From contig NZ_JACBNQ010000001.1 of assembly GCF_013403245.1 (NCBI RefSeq), positions 186,001-250,000 of the forward strand: 64,000 nt of DNA, read 5' to 3'. Shown piece after piece: positions 42,387-50,690 of this stretch; positions within the stretch are counted from its first letter, which is position 1; each line of letters starts with the position of its first letter. The notes below the pieces were generated by a model that did no database searches, was not told where the DNA came from, and saw only the letters and a list, made by a program, of their open reading frames with translations. The position numbers and the translations under genes are program-made. This stretch comes from Sedimentibacter hydroxybenzoicus DSM 7310 (GTDB lineage: Bacteria > Bacillota > Clostridia > Tissierellales > Sedimentibacteraceae).

Positions 42387-43222
42387 AATCTTGCTCCTCC
42401 TTCCTTGTCGACGTCAAACTTGTTCATTATTGACATCGCAATCAAAATAATAATCATCATTATTATTGAAATAGAAGAGCCAAAGTTCCAATCACCGTTC
42501 AATATAAACAGCTTTTCTATTAAATTACCAATCATCATATTTTTATTGCCACCTAAAAGCTGCGGTATAATAAATGTGCTTACGGCAGGCATGAAAACCA
42601 TAATTATTCCGGATATAACTCCGGGCATGCTGAGAGGTAATATTATTTTTCTGAATTTAACATATTTATTTGCACCTAAATCATCTGCCGCCTCCAATAT
42701 GCCGATATCCATTTTGCTTAAGGCAGTATAAACAGGAAGTATCATGAACGGTAAAAAGTTATAAACCATACCCATTACCGTAGCTCCTCTGGTGTAAAGC
42801 ATATTAAATGTGGGAAGACCCAGAAAGCTTAACAGATTATTTATAATACCGTTATTTCCAAGTATTGTCATCCACGCATAGGTTCTTAAAAGCATGTTCA
42901 TCCACATAGGCAGTATACATAAAAACAATAATGTATTCCTTTTAGACAAATGAGCCTTTGATATAATGTAAGCCGCAGGATATCCTAATAAAAGACATAT
43001 AACGGTCGAAATTGCTGCCAAATATATTGAATCCCACAATATGTTTATATACAGGGGGTTAAAAAATTTTTTAAAATTTTCCAACGTAAATTGTATTGTT
43101 GTAAGTCCGTTGGATTCCTTTGTTGTCATACTGTATAAAAGAACTAAGAATGACGGAAAAACAATAAATATTATTATCCACAATACATAGGGATAAGCAA
43201 AATACTTTGTTCTGTCTTTCAA
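42380..43222 (-). CDS. potB: Polyamine ABC transporter permease PotB
   Basis: A 280-residue permease with about six membrane segments and the EAA loop EAADDLGANKYVKFRKIILP near residue 192. The N-terminal YPYVLWIIIFIVFPSFLVLL is typical of PotB. It starts 1 base after potA. With PotC it forms the channel for spermidine or putrescine. Confidence 0.92.
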   Translation of the reverse strand: MKDRTKYFAYPYVLWIIIFIVFPSFLVLLYSMTTKESNGLTTIQFTLENFKKFFNPLYINILWDSIYLAAISTVICLLLGYPAAYIISKAHLSKRNTLLFLCILPMWMNMLLRTYAWMTILGNNGIINNLLSFLGLPTFNMLYTRGATVMGMVYNFLPFMILPVYTALSKMDIGILEAADDLGANKYVKFRKIILPLSMPGVISGIIMVFMPAVSTFIIPQLLGGNKNMMIGNLIEKLFILNGDWNFGSSISIIMMIIILIAMSIMNKFDVDKEGGARLW

Positions 43223-43223
43223 G

Positions 43224-44264
43224 TTAATCCCCCTTTTCCATTATGTGTATATCGTCGGGAGTAAGAGTCAGGCCCACGGTTTCACCTACAGGAGCCATAT
43301 CCGTCGAATGAACCAGAAACTCATAATCATTCACCATTATGTCCATTTCGTAATGAACACCCTTGAATGTAACAGATTTTACAACTCCCTCAAGCTTACC
43401 CTCTCCTTTTGGAGTCAGGTCCAGATCCTCAGGTCGTATTACAACATCAACCTCTTCGCCTCTGCCAAAGCCTATGTCAACGCAGTCAAATTTTTTGCCC
43501 AAAAACTCTACAAGGTAATCATCGTGCATAACACCATTCAATATGTTGCTTTCTCCTATGAAGTCAGCAACAAATGCATTTTCAGGCTCATTGTAGATAT
43601 CTATGGGTGTTCCCATCTGTTGTATGATTCCGTCATTCATAACGACGATTGTGTCCGACATTGTCAAAGCCTCTTCCTGGTCGTGAGTAACGTATATGAA
43701 TGTGATTCCTATTTGCTTCTGCATTGCCTTCAGCTCATGCTGCATTTCTTTTCTCAGCTTTAAATCAAGCGCTCCCAAAGGTTCATCCAGCAAAAGAACC
43801 TTCGGCTCATTTACCAATGCCCTTGCGATTGCAATACGCTGCTGCTGACCGCCCGAAAGCTGATCGATTCTTCTCTTACCGTAATTTTTCAGATTAAAAA
43901 GCTCAAGCATTTTTTCAACCTTATTTGTTATAAGCTTTTCATCCATTTTATTTATTCTCAGCCCGAAAGCAATGTTTTCAAAAACGTTCATATGAGGAAA
44001 AAGAGCATATTTTTGAAACACAGTATTTAATTGTCTTTTGAAAGGAGGCACATCGTTGATTAAATTTCCGTCAAAATATACTTCACCCTCGTCGGGAGTT
44101 TCAAATCCGCCTATTATTCTCAGTGTCGTTGTTTTACCACAGCCGCTGGGACCTAAAAGCGTGACAAATTCGTTCTTTTTTACAGATAAATTAATGTCAT
44201 CAAGAACTATTTCACCATCAAATTTTTTAGTTATATTATTTAACTGGATTATTGCATTGTCCAT
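43224..44264 (-). CDS. potA: Polyamine ABC transporter ATPase PotA
   Basis: A 346-residue ATPase. Walker [13 protein letters not shown] is near residue 38, the signature [15 protein letters not shown] near 136 and Walker [13 protein letters not shown] near 158. [12 protein letters not shown] near 235 starts the C-terminal TOBE domain. It energises polyamine uptake. It is separated by 13 bases from the regulator gene that precedes it. Confidence 0.93.
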   Translation of the reverse strand: MDNAIIQLNNITKKFDGEIVLDDINLSVKKNEFVTLLGPSGCGKTTTLRIIGGFETPDEGEVYFDGNLINDVPPFKRQLNTVFQKYALFPHMNVFENIAFGLRINKMDEKLITNKVEKMLELFNLKNYGKRRIDQLSGGQQQRIAIARALVNEPKVLLLDEPLGALDLKLRKEMQHELKAMQKQIGITFIYVTHDQEEALTMSDTIVVMNDGIIQQMGTPIDIYNEPENAFVADFIGESNILNGVMHDDYLVEFLGKKFDCVDIGFGRGEEVDVVIRPEDLDLTPKGEGKLEGVVKSVTFKGVHYEMDIMVNDYEFLVHSTDMAPVGETVGLTLTPDDIHIMEKGD

Positions 44265-44277
44265 TTTTTACTCCTCT

Positions 44278-44814
44278 TTAAAAATTTGGCGGAGTAGAGA
44301 CCCATATTACACGCGCAGGGTTTTTACTCGTATTTTCTATAAAATGAGTTTTGTTTGCTTTAATATAAAAGGATTCTCCTTTTTTTACTTTGTAAATCTG
44401 ATTGCCGTAATTTAACATGATGGTTCCTGAAAGCACATAGCCAAATTCCTCACCCTCGTGGGGCTCATCTTCTTTCGTTTTGCTGTTGGCTCCAAGCTCA
44501 ACCAATATGGGCTCCATCTTGTTTTTCTGTGCATTGGGGACAATCCAATTTATCTTATAATTGTCGTCAGATTCCTTTACAAACACATCTTCTTCCTTAA
44601 ACACTATCTTGATGTCAACAGCCTCATTGAAGAAGCTTCCTAAATCGGTGCCTAAGCATTCCAATATGTCAGTAAGCGTTGCGATGGAAGGTGATGTCAG
44701 ATCTCTTTCCAATTGTGATATATATCCCTTCGTTAACTCACATCTGTCCGCTAATTCTTGCTGAGTCAAAGAATTGGCAATTCTTAACCTTTTTAAATTC
44801 TCACCGATATTCAT
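44278..44814 (-). CDS. XRE-cupin transcriptional regulator of the polyamine operon (PuuR-like)
   Basis: A 178-residue regulator. Residues ~1-65 are an XRE DNA-binding domain (LTQQELADRCELTKGYISQL), and residues ~105-175 a cupin with HEGEEFGYVLSGTIML and YIKANKTHFIENTSKNPARV. This layout is the standard regulator at the head of pot operons in Firmicutes and resembles E. coli PuuR, so it probably senses a polyamine. It is the first gene of the operon. Palindromes in the upstream 240 bases are candidate operators. Confidence 0.88.
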   Translation of the reverse strand: MNIGENLKRLRIANSLTQQELADRCELTKGYISQLERDLTSPSIATLTDILECLGTDLGSFFNEAVDIKIVFKEEDVFVKESDDNYKINWIVPNAQKNKMEPILVELGANSKTKEDEPHEGEEFGYVLSGTIMLNYGNQIYKVKKGESFYIKANKTHFIENTSKNPARVIWVSTPPNF

Positions 44815-44852
44815 AAGTACCTCTGTATTTTGTTTATATTATTAAACCCAAA

Positions 44853-44877
44853 GTTTAAAGTTAGTAAACATTTAAAC
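44853..44877. promoter_or_regulatory. Putative operator upstream of the polyamine regulator
   Basis: GTTTAAA, 11 bases (GTTAGTAAACA), TTTAAAC. A related GTTTAAATATACTAAAC lies at 44977-44993. Two similar inverted repeats in front of the autonomous regulator fit autoregulation by the XRE-cupin protein. Confidence 0.5.
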
Positions 44878-45062
44878 CGAATTTTATTATACACACTCGT
44901 AAATACTATGTCAACATCAAAATCAATTAAAATTGTGAAATTTATTTAACAAGGGTGCTTAATATAATATTTTTTGTTTAAATATACTAAACTTATTTGA
45001 AATTATTGACTTATGCAATTCAATGTTATAAACTTAATATTATCAATAAAAGTAGGTGAACT

Positions 45063-46421
45063 ATGGCGAAAATAAAAACTAAGTTCGTGTGCCAGGAATG
45101 CGGTTATGAAACCGCTAAATGGCTGGGTAAATGTCCTTCCTGTGGTGAGTGGAACTCATTTGTGGAAGAAATAGAGGCAAAAGCAAATGACGCTAAAAGC
45201 CAAAGGGGTATCAGCAAGGGTAAAATAGAAAAAATACAGGATATAAGCACTGCAAAGCAGAAAAGATATTCAACAGGCAGCAGGGAAATGGACAGAGTTT
45301 TAGGCGGAGGGATAGTAAAAAGCTCCTTAGTATTAGTTGGAGGCGACCCAGGCATAGGAAAATCCACGCTGCTTTTACAGGTTGCCGATTACATTTCGAA
45401 GCAAAGCTTAAAGGTTTTATATATTTCCGGAGAAGAGTCGGGAGAGCAAATAAAAATACGTGCCGATCGTTTGAACATAGGAGACGGTGAGCTTTACATA
45501 TTAGCAGAAACAAACATAGATATAATAAAGGAATATGTGGAAAAGGAAGAACCGGATTTATTGATACTCGATTCAATACAAACCATTTATTCACCTGATA
45601 TAGTGTCGGCTCCGGGAAGTGTAAGCCAGGTCAGAGAGATAACCGCAATGGTAATGCGAATGACGAAGGTAAGAAACATGGCATCCTTTATTGTGGGGCA
45701 TGTAACCAAGTCAGGAGCTATAGCTGGACCGAGAGTGCTGGAGCATATGGTTGATACAGTGCTTTATTTCGAGGGAGAGAGGCATTTTTCCTACAGGATA
45801 CTTCGATCGGTTAAAAATCGTTTTGGCTCAACCAACGAAATAGGTATTTTTGAAATGCGTGACAAAGGACTTATAGAAGTAGAAAATCCTTCGGAAGTAT
45901 TTTTAAAGGGCAGACCGGTTGATGCATATGGAACTGTGGTAACGGCGGCAATGGAAGGTACAAGACCTGTACTGATTGAAATACAGGCTCTTGTTACATA
46001 CTCGCCGGCGGGCTTTGCCAACAGAGTTACAACAGGTATCGATAAAAACAGGGCGGCGATGCTTATTGCGGTTTTAGAGAAAAAGGCGGGTCTTGCAATT
46101 CAAAGCTCGGATACTTTTATCAATGTTACAGGAGGGCTTCAGTTAAGGGAGCCTGCGGCAGACTTGGCAGTATTATGTGCCATTGCATCCAGCTTCAAGG
46201 AAATTCCCGTGGACTTTAAAACAATTTTAATTGGCGAGGTAGGATTAACGGGGGAAATAAGAGGGGTTAATTCCATAGAAAAAAGATTGATGGAAGCACA
46301 GAAAATGGGATTTAAAAGAGCTGTGATAGCAGAGTCAAACGAGAACATATCCAAAGAATTAAAGGATATTGAAATAATACCTGTAAATAATATCAGACAG
46401 GTGATGGATTTGTTATTTTAG
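45063..46421 (+). CDS. radA: DNA repair protein RadA
   Basis: A 452-residue protein of normal RadA length. Order: zinc finger CQECGYETAKWLGKCPSCGE (residues ~10-29), RecA-like ATPase with Walker A GGDPGIGKSTLL near 94, the RadA signature KNRFGSTNEIGIF near 256, and a Lon-protease-like C-terminal domain. It promotes branch migration in homologous recombination. Start ATG 45063 follows AGTAGGTGAACT. It is divergent from the pot operon and has no obvious operon partner. Confidence 0.96.
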   Translation: MAKIKTKFVCQECGYETAKWLGKCPSCGEWNSFVEEIEAKANDAKSQRGISKGKIEKIQDISTAKQKRYSTGSREMDRVLGGGIVKSSLVLVGGDPGIGKSTLLLQVADYISKQSLKVLYISGEESGEQIKIRADRLNIGDGELYILAETNIDIIKEYVEKEEPDLLILDSIQTIYSPDIVSAPGSVSQVREITAMVMRMTKVRNMASFIVGHVTKSGAIAGPRVLEHMVDTVLYFEGERHFSYRILRSVKNRFGSTNEIGIFEMRDKGLIEVENPSEVFLKGRPVDAYGTVVTAAMEGTRPVLIEIQALVTYSPAGFANRVTTGIDKNRAAMLIAVLEKKAGLAIQSSDTFINVTGGLQLREPAADLAVLCAIASSFKEIPVDFKTILIGEVGLTGEIRGVNSIEKRLMEAQKMGFKRAVIAESNENISKELKDIEIIPVNNIRQVMDLLF

Positions 46422-46423
46422 GT

Positions 46424-46467
46424 CAACCCAAAGGGGATCAACCCAAAGGGGACGGTTCTCTTTGGCA
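46424..46467. repeat. GGGGACGGTTC-type intergenic repeat
   Basis: CAACCCAAAGGGGATCAACC then CAAAGGGGACGGTTCTCTTTGG. It is composed of the same units as the block at 47731-47809. It lies directly after radA. Confidence 0.75.
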
Positions 46468-46498
46468 TAGTTATGCATAAAGGAAGTGAGTAGCAAGT

Positions 46499-47728
46499 AT
46501 GGATAGAATTTACAACTCTTTATTAATTTACGGACTTAATGAATCAACAGCAAAGTATTTATATTATTTTATTGTAATACTTATTATTGTTGTCACATCA
46601 GTGACTGTTACTTTAATAATTAATAAAATTGTATTGAGGTTTCTGGCTAAACGAATCAAAAACAATAAATATAAATGGGACGATGTTCTGTTAAACAACA
46701 AAGTTTTTCAGAAAATTTCAATGATAATTCCCGGTATTGCAGTGTATACGGGTGTAGGAGCTTTTGAAGAAATTTCAGCCTTAATTTCCAAGCTTTCAAC
46801 CGTTTATATTTTATCCATAGTAATTATAACGGCAAAAAGTCTGATAAATTCTGCGGATGATATATACAGACAATTTCCTATTTCAAGAGACAGACCTATA
46901 AAAGGCTTGCTTCAGGTAATAGAAATTATACTATATATAATATTCGGAATTATGATAGTTTCTATTTTAATTGACAAAAATCCCGTAGCATTAATAAGCG
47001 GAATAGGTGCCTTGACTGCAATTACAACACTGATATTTAAGGATTCCATAGTCGGCTTTATAGCAGGAATTCAATTGACATGGAATGATATGCTCAGGAT
47101 AGACGATTGGATTGAAATGCCTAAGTACGGGGCAGACGGTGATGTTATAGAAATAACCCTAACAACCGTAAAGGTTAGAAATTTTGATAAGACTATAGTT
47201 ACTTTGCCGACCTATGCGCTGATTTCAGATTCGTTTAAAAACTGGAGAGGTATGCAGGAAACCGGAGGAAGACGTATCAAAAGAGCAATTAATATAGATT
47301 TAACCAGTATTAAATTTTGTACGGAGGAAATGCTTGAGAAATATAAAAAGGTAAATTTCCTGAAAAGGTATATTGAAGAAAAAGAAAAAGAATTGGAAGT
47401 ATACAATGAAAGAATTGAAAACACCGATGTTTTAGTAAACGGGAGAAATCTGACTAATGTAGGTATTTTCAGAATTTACGCCCAGAACTATATAAACAAT
47501 CATCCCAAGGTGCATACAGGTATGACTTGTATGGTCAGACAATTGGCTCCTACTGAAAATGGCTTACCCTTAGAGGTGTATGTTTTTATAAATGATATAA
47601 ACTGGACTACATATGAGGCGGCACAGTCAGATATATTTGACCATTTGCTTGCTGTGGCTGAATTCTTTGACTTAAGGATTTTCCAAAATCCTTCAAGCTT
47701 TGATTTTAATAAATTGGCTGAAAAATAA
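46499..47728 (+). CDS. MscS-family mechanosensitive channel (YbdG/YnaI-like)
   Basis: A 409-residue membrane protein. Hydrophobic segments lie near residues 15-42, 95-112 and 135-160, and the pore helix with the MscS core is near 165-200 (LISGIGALTAITTLIFKDSI, then VGFIAGIQL). The conserved DWIEMP follows near 205, then a long cytoplasmic domain (~210-409). It would act as an osmotic release valve. ATG 46499 follows AGGAAGTGAG. Its flanks are GGGGACGGTTC repeats. A decayed copy of its C-terminal part is found at 52350-52555. Confidence 0.88.
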   Translation: MDRIYNSLLIYGLNESTAKYLYYFIVILIIVVTSVTVTLIINKIVLRFLAKRIKNNKYKWDDVLLNNKVFQKISMIIPGIAVYTGVGAFEEISALISKLSTVYILSIVIITAKSLINSADDIYRQFPISRDRPIKGLLQVIEIILYIIFGIMIVSILIDKNPVALISGIGALTAITTLIFKDSIVGFIAGIQLTWNDMLRIDDWIEMPKYGADGDVIEITLTTVKVRNFDKTIVTLPTYALISDSFKNWRGMQETGGRRIKRAINIDLTSIKFCTEEMLEKYKKVNFLKRYIEEKEKELEVYNERIENTDVLVNGRNLTNVGIFRIYAQNYINNHPKVHTGMTCMVRQLAPTENGLPLEVYVFINDINWTTYEAAQSDIFDHLLAVAEFFDLRIFQNPSSFDFNKLAEK

Positions 47729-47730
47729 TA

Positions 47731-47809
47731 ACCCAGAGGGGACGTAACCCAGAGGGGACGGTTCTTTTTGGGTCACTTTTCGCCAAAGGGGACGGTCATT
47801 TTTGGGTTG
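47731..47809. repeat. GGGGACGGTTC-type intergenic repeat, compound
   Basis: Four tandem variants: ACCCAGAGGGGACGT, ACCCAGAGGGGACGGTTCTT, CCAAAGGGGACGGTCATTTT and inverted TTTTTGGGT ends, which can pair with ACCCAAA-type arms. It lies between mscS and the Rpn-like fragment. This type is common between genes in clostridial genomes, from memory. Confidence 0.75.
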
Positions 47810-47824
47810 CGACAATCGCTCCAA

Positions 47825-48238
47825 ATGTATTTAAGATTGTCAGAACGGATAAAAAATGATATAATTGAAATAGTAAGACTAACGGATGAATTAATGAATA
47901 AAGACGAAATAACGGAAGAAGACTATACAAAAATAACAGAGGCAACAATGTATTTACTGACTTATTTTTCTGAGAATTATGCGGACTTGAAATTATCCAA
48001 GGAGGTGTCCGAAATGACAGAATACATTTATACAAGAGGCAAGGCCGAAGGCGTAAGAGAAGGAAAGGCAGAAGGCGTAAGAGAAGGTGTGACCAAAGGT
48101 AAAATGGAAGGTAAGATTGAGACAGCTATAGAAATGCTTAAAAGAGGCTTAGACATAGAGTTAGTCAGCGAGGTAACAAAACTTTCAAAGGAAGAAATAA
48201 AAAAACTGTTCGATAAAATCAACGGTCAAAACAATTAA
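47825..48238 (+). pseudogene. Truncated Rpn/PD-(D/E)XK-type nuclease gene, C-terminal part
   Basis: 137 codons from ATG 47825. The C-terminal half, TRGKAEGVREGKAEGVREGV, then TKGKMEGKIETAIEMLKRGL and VTKLSKEEIKKLFD, is the typical charged tail of Rpn-family recombination-promoting nucleases/putative transposases. The N-terminal nuclease domain (usually ~200 residues) is absent and the frame runs back into the GGGGACGGTTC repeat. There is no clear ribosome binding site. The last ~150 bases recur at 57222-57367. Probably not functional as a nuclease. Confidence 0.6.
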
Positions 48239-48271
48239 ATAATACGAGCCGATTGTTTTTCATAAAATGCG

Positions 48272-48310
48272 GGATATAATTATCAATATGTTAATTATAT
48301 CCTTTTTTTG
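48272..48310 (+). terminator. Rho-independent terminator
   Basis: GGATATAATTA, 9-base loop, TAATTATATCC, then TTTTTTTG. An eleven-pair stem with seven T residues, 34 bases after the Rpn fragment. Confidence 0.85.
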
Positions 48311-48398
48311 TTAATGCTATATATAATACACTGCCAAAGGTTCTTGAAGAAAGCACCTTTGCAGACGATCCTTTTTAAAGGCTAGCCAACTTAGTTAG

Positions 48399-48512
48399 CT
48401 AAATTCCTTCAAGAATTGCTCCAAGTCGTAAACAAGGGGCATTTCGTATTGGATATTGCATTATATCATTGTATTCTTCAAAGTCAAATTCCGGGAACAG
48501 AAGCCGTATACT
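48399..48512 (-). other. In-frame open stretch beyond the anti-sigma factor stop
   Basis: On the minus strand the frame continues past the TGA stop of the anti-sigma factor gene for 37 codons (FPEFDFEEYNDIMQYPIRN, then APCLRLGAILEGI) and ends at TAG. It may be a read-through tail, a lost C-terminus or the remnant of another gene. I cannot assign it. The rest of 48310-48512 shows nothing I can support. Confidence 0.3.
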
Positions 48513-49961
48513 TCAGAAATTAATTTTTATTTTTTCTTCCTCGTTTATTTCAACTTCAGGCATCTCTACGAACCAGAATCCGCCAAGATTGTTATGCAGC
48601 CTTTCAATATCTTCGTTTGGTAATAAGCGCGATATAATTATATTTCCGTTGTTTTTATCATACTCCTGAAGGACAACTCCGCCAATGTTTAACTTTGAGC
48701 CTTCTTTATCCAAGAAGCCAAAGGCACCATTGATAATGCTCCTGTATTGCAGCACTGCTCCGTAGGGCTTTAAAATAATTTTCGCCCTTTCACTTCCAAA
48801 CTCAATGCTTTCAACCATGTATCCTCCGACGCTGCTGATTTTTATATCTGTATTTTCTATATTTTCTGAAAGCATAACTGATTTTTCTTTATAATCACTG
48901 TTTAATAATATCGGAATCAGCTCCAGATCGTTTATACTTTCAATTTCGGAGCTGTCCACAACAAATTCAAAAATATTTGAAACCCTGCTTCCGTCAATTT
49001 TACTGGAAACTGATTCGTTAAATACAAAATGGTAATTACCGAGATTGTCTTTTAATACAAAATCCCTGAATATATCATGACCCTCCTGACTGATTACTAT
49101 TTTGCCTCCTAGGGGAGACATTGAAACCATGTCAATTGTTATCTCATGCTCTGTTTTTCTGCCATAATCTGAAGATGTGACGTTCCTTGTTACATCGGGA
49201 TATACTGTCTTGCTTTTTAAATTAGCTTCACTTTTGTCTATGAGAATGTCAAAGGACCAGTCTCCGTTAACAAAAGCAACTGCCTGAACGCAATAGGTAT
49301 GCAAATTAAAGATATCAGGGGTTTCCTCGGATATAATATATTTCTTTATACTTACCAGAGTGTACTCATCCTTTAAATAGCTTGAAGAGTCTGACAATTC
49401 AAAACTAATATCTTCTCCGTTAACTTCAAATAAAAAATCAGGAGATAGATAATTATAAAAATGTTCGTAGTATTTTATTCCGGACATTTTTAAAAAGTCT
49501 TTGAAAAAAGTTGTATCATCAATAATGTCATTTATCGGAGTTTGTGTTTCTACAATTGAAGTTACAACAATAAAATTATCATCCATAGCTATGTTGTTGA
49601 TGGTCAGTTTAACTCCGTCAATTTCTTTTGAATACTCTATATAGGTATTGTTTTTTTCTATTTCTTTTTTCTTTGATTCAAGATTTGGGTTATTGATACC
49701 TGAAAATTCATCTATAACATTTTTAGTTATTTTAAACATACTAGTAGAGGCAATAGCAGTTGCCATAAGCAGCACTGTTATTATGGCTGCAATCAAAAAG
49801 ACTTTATTCTTAGGCTTGCCGGACTTATTTATATGGAGTCCTGTGTCATTTTCGGGTAATTCTTCAAGTATTTTATCTATTTTTTCTATACATGCTACTG
49901 GTATAAAATCAGGCTCTTTATTTATCATAGATTTCACTATTTCATCAAAATCTTTATTCAT
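48513..49961 (-). CDS. Membrane-anchored anti-sigma factor, DUF4179-like
   Basis: A 482-residue protein with one membrane segment. Residues ~1-50 are the cytoplasmic sigma-binding part (NKDFDEIVKSMINKE), the helix is KVFLIAAIITVLLMATAIAS at ~53-72, and the rest is exposed. The exposed domain resembles the DUF4179 domain found in proteins encoded after ECF sigma genes in Clostridia. Its start overlaps the sigma gene by 8 bases, the standard arrangement for coupled sigma/anti-sigma synthesis. It presumably holds the sigma factor until an envelope signal arrives. Confidence 0.8.
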   Translation of the reverse strand: MNKDFDEIVKSMINKEPDFIPVACIEKIDKILEELPENDTGLHINKSGKPKNKVFLIAAIITVLLMATAIASTSMFKITKNVIDEFSGINNPNLESKKKEIEKNNTYIEYSKEIDGVKLTINNIAMDDNFIVVTSIVETQTPINDIIDDTTFFKDFLKMSGIKYYEHFYNYLSPDFLFEVNGEDISFELSDSSSYLKDEYTLVSIKKYIISEETPDIFNLHTYCVQAVAFVNGDWSFDILIDKSEANLKSKTVYPDVTRNVTSSDYGRKTEHEITIDMVSMSPLGGKIVISQEGHDIFRDFVLKDNLGNYHFVFNESVSSKIDGSRVSNIFEFVVDSSEIESINDLELIPILLNSDYKEKSVMLSENIENTDIKISSVGGYMVESIEFGSERAKIILKPYGAVLQYRSIINGAFGFLDKEGSKLNIGGVVLQEYDKNNGNIIISRLLPNEDIERLHNNLGGFWFVEMPEVEINEEEKIKINF

Positions 49962-50478
49962 TTATATAACCCTCCTGATTTAATAATTCTGTTTTTAATT
50001 TCTGTCGCGCTCTTAAAAGTCTGGTTTTTACGGTGTTCTGCGGTATGCTTAATATTTCGCTTATGTGTTTAATGCTAAAATCATCATAATAAAATAGAAC
50101 TATAATAGCTCTGTATTTTTCGTCTAATTTTTCCACGGCATCCCAAACATCATAAGGCACTTCGGACTCGTAGGTGTCGGAAGTGCTTTCCGAAACCGTA
50201 TCCACATAAACAACATTCTTTTTGTTTCTGAGTATTGTATAAGCTTCATTAGATACTATTTTAAGTATCCAGCTTTTAAAACTATTTATTTTTCTTATTG
50301 TGTTTCTGCTTATGTAAGCCTTGTATATAGCTGAACATACAGCATCCTCAGTATCATGCTCGTTCAGAAGAATACTTTTTGCAAGGCGATACAGGCTTGT
50401 TTGATACTCTTTAATAAGCCTGCAGAATTCTTCTTTGCTTATTACTTGCTGTTCTTTATCATTATATTCATTTGCCAT
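49954..50478 (-). CDS. ECF-type RNA polymerase sigma factor
   Basis: A 174-residue sigma-70 family protein with only regions 2 and 4. Region 2: YRLAKSILLNEHDTEDAVCS, then INSFKSWILKIVSNEAYTIL near residues 30-85. Region 4: LDEKYRAIIVLFYYDDFSIK near 120, then ISEILSIPQNTVKTRLLRAR. It directs transcription of an envelope or stress regulon, probably including its own operon. The start ATG follows GAGGTTTTAAAT. The anti-sigma gene overlaps its end. Confidence 0.92.
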   Translation of the reverse strand: MANEYNDKEQQVISKEEFCRLIKEYQTSLYRLAKSILLNEHDTEDAVCSAIYKAYISRNTIRKINSFKSWILKIVSNEAYTILRNKKNVVYVDTVSESTSDTYESEVPYDVWDAVEKLDEKYRAIIVLFYYDDFSIKHISEILSIPQNTVKTRLLRARQKLKTELLNQEGYINE

Positions 50479-50621
50479 TTAAAACCTCTTATTAACATTG
50501 ATTTCAATTAAAGTCCACCGCTAGTGTAGTTTAAAACAAATACAGAGTCAATTCTTTTTACATGCATGTATTGTTTTCAAATGTAAGACTCATTCAGGAA
50601 CAAAAAAGTTTCATTATATAA

Positions 50622-50657
50622 AAAAAGCATTTAGATTTTATGTTCTAAATGCTTTTT
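50622..50657 (-). terminator. Terminator
   Basis: AAAAAGCATTTAGA, 8-base loop, TCTAAATGCTTTTT. On the minus strand the stem ends in a T-run, so it terminates the secreted-protein gene at 50691-52235. Confidence 0.88.
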
Positions 50658-50690
50658 ACCTTCAAATTTAAGGAAGGAAAGATTTTTAAT

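Noticed and set aside
47825-48238. Functional Rpn recombination-promoting nuclease
   Set aside because: The PD-(D/E)XK catalytic domain is missing and only the C-terminal tail region is present.
48310-48512. T-box or other structured leader on either strand
   Set aside because: No conserved T-box sequence and no downstream gene in the right orientation; the only pattern is a short open frame on the minus strand.
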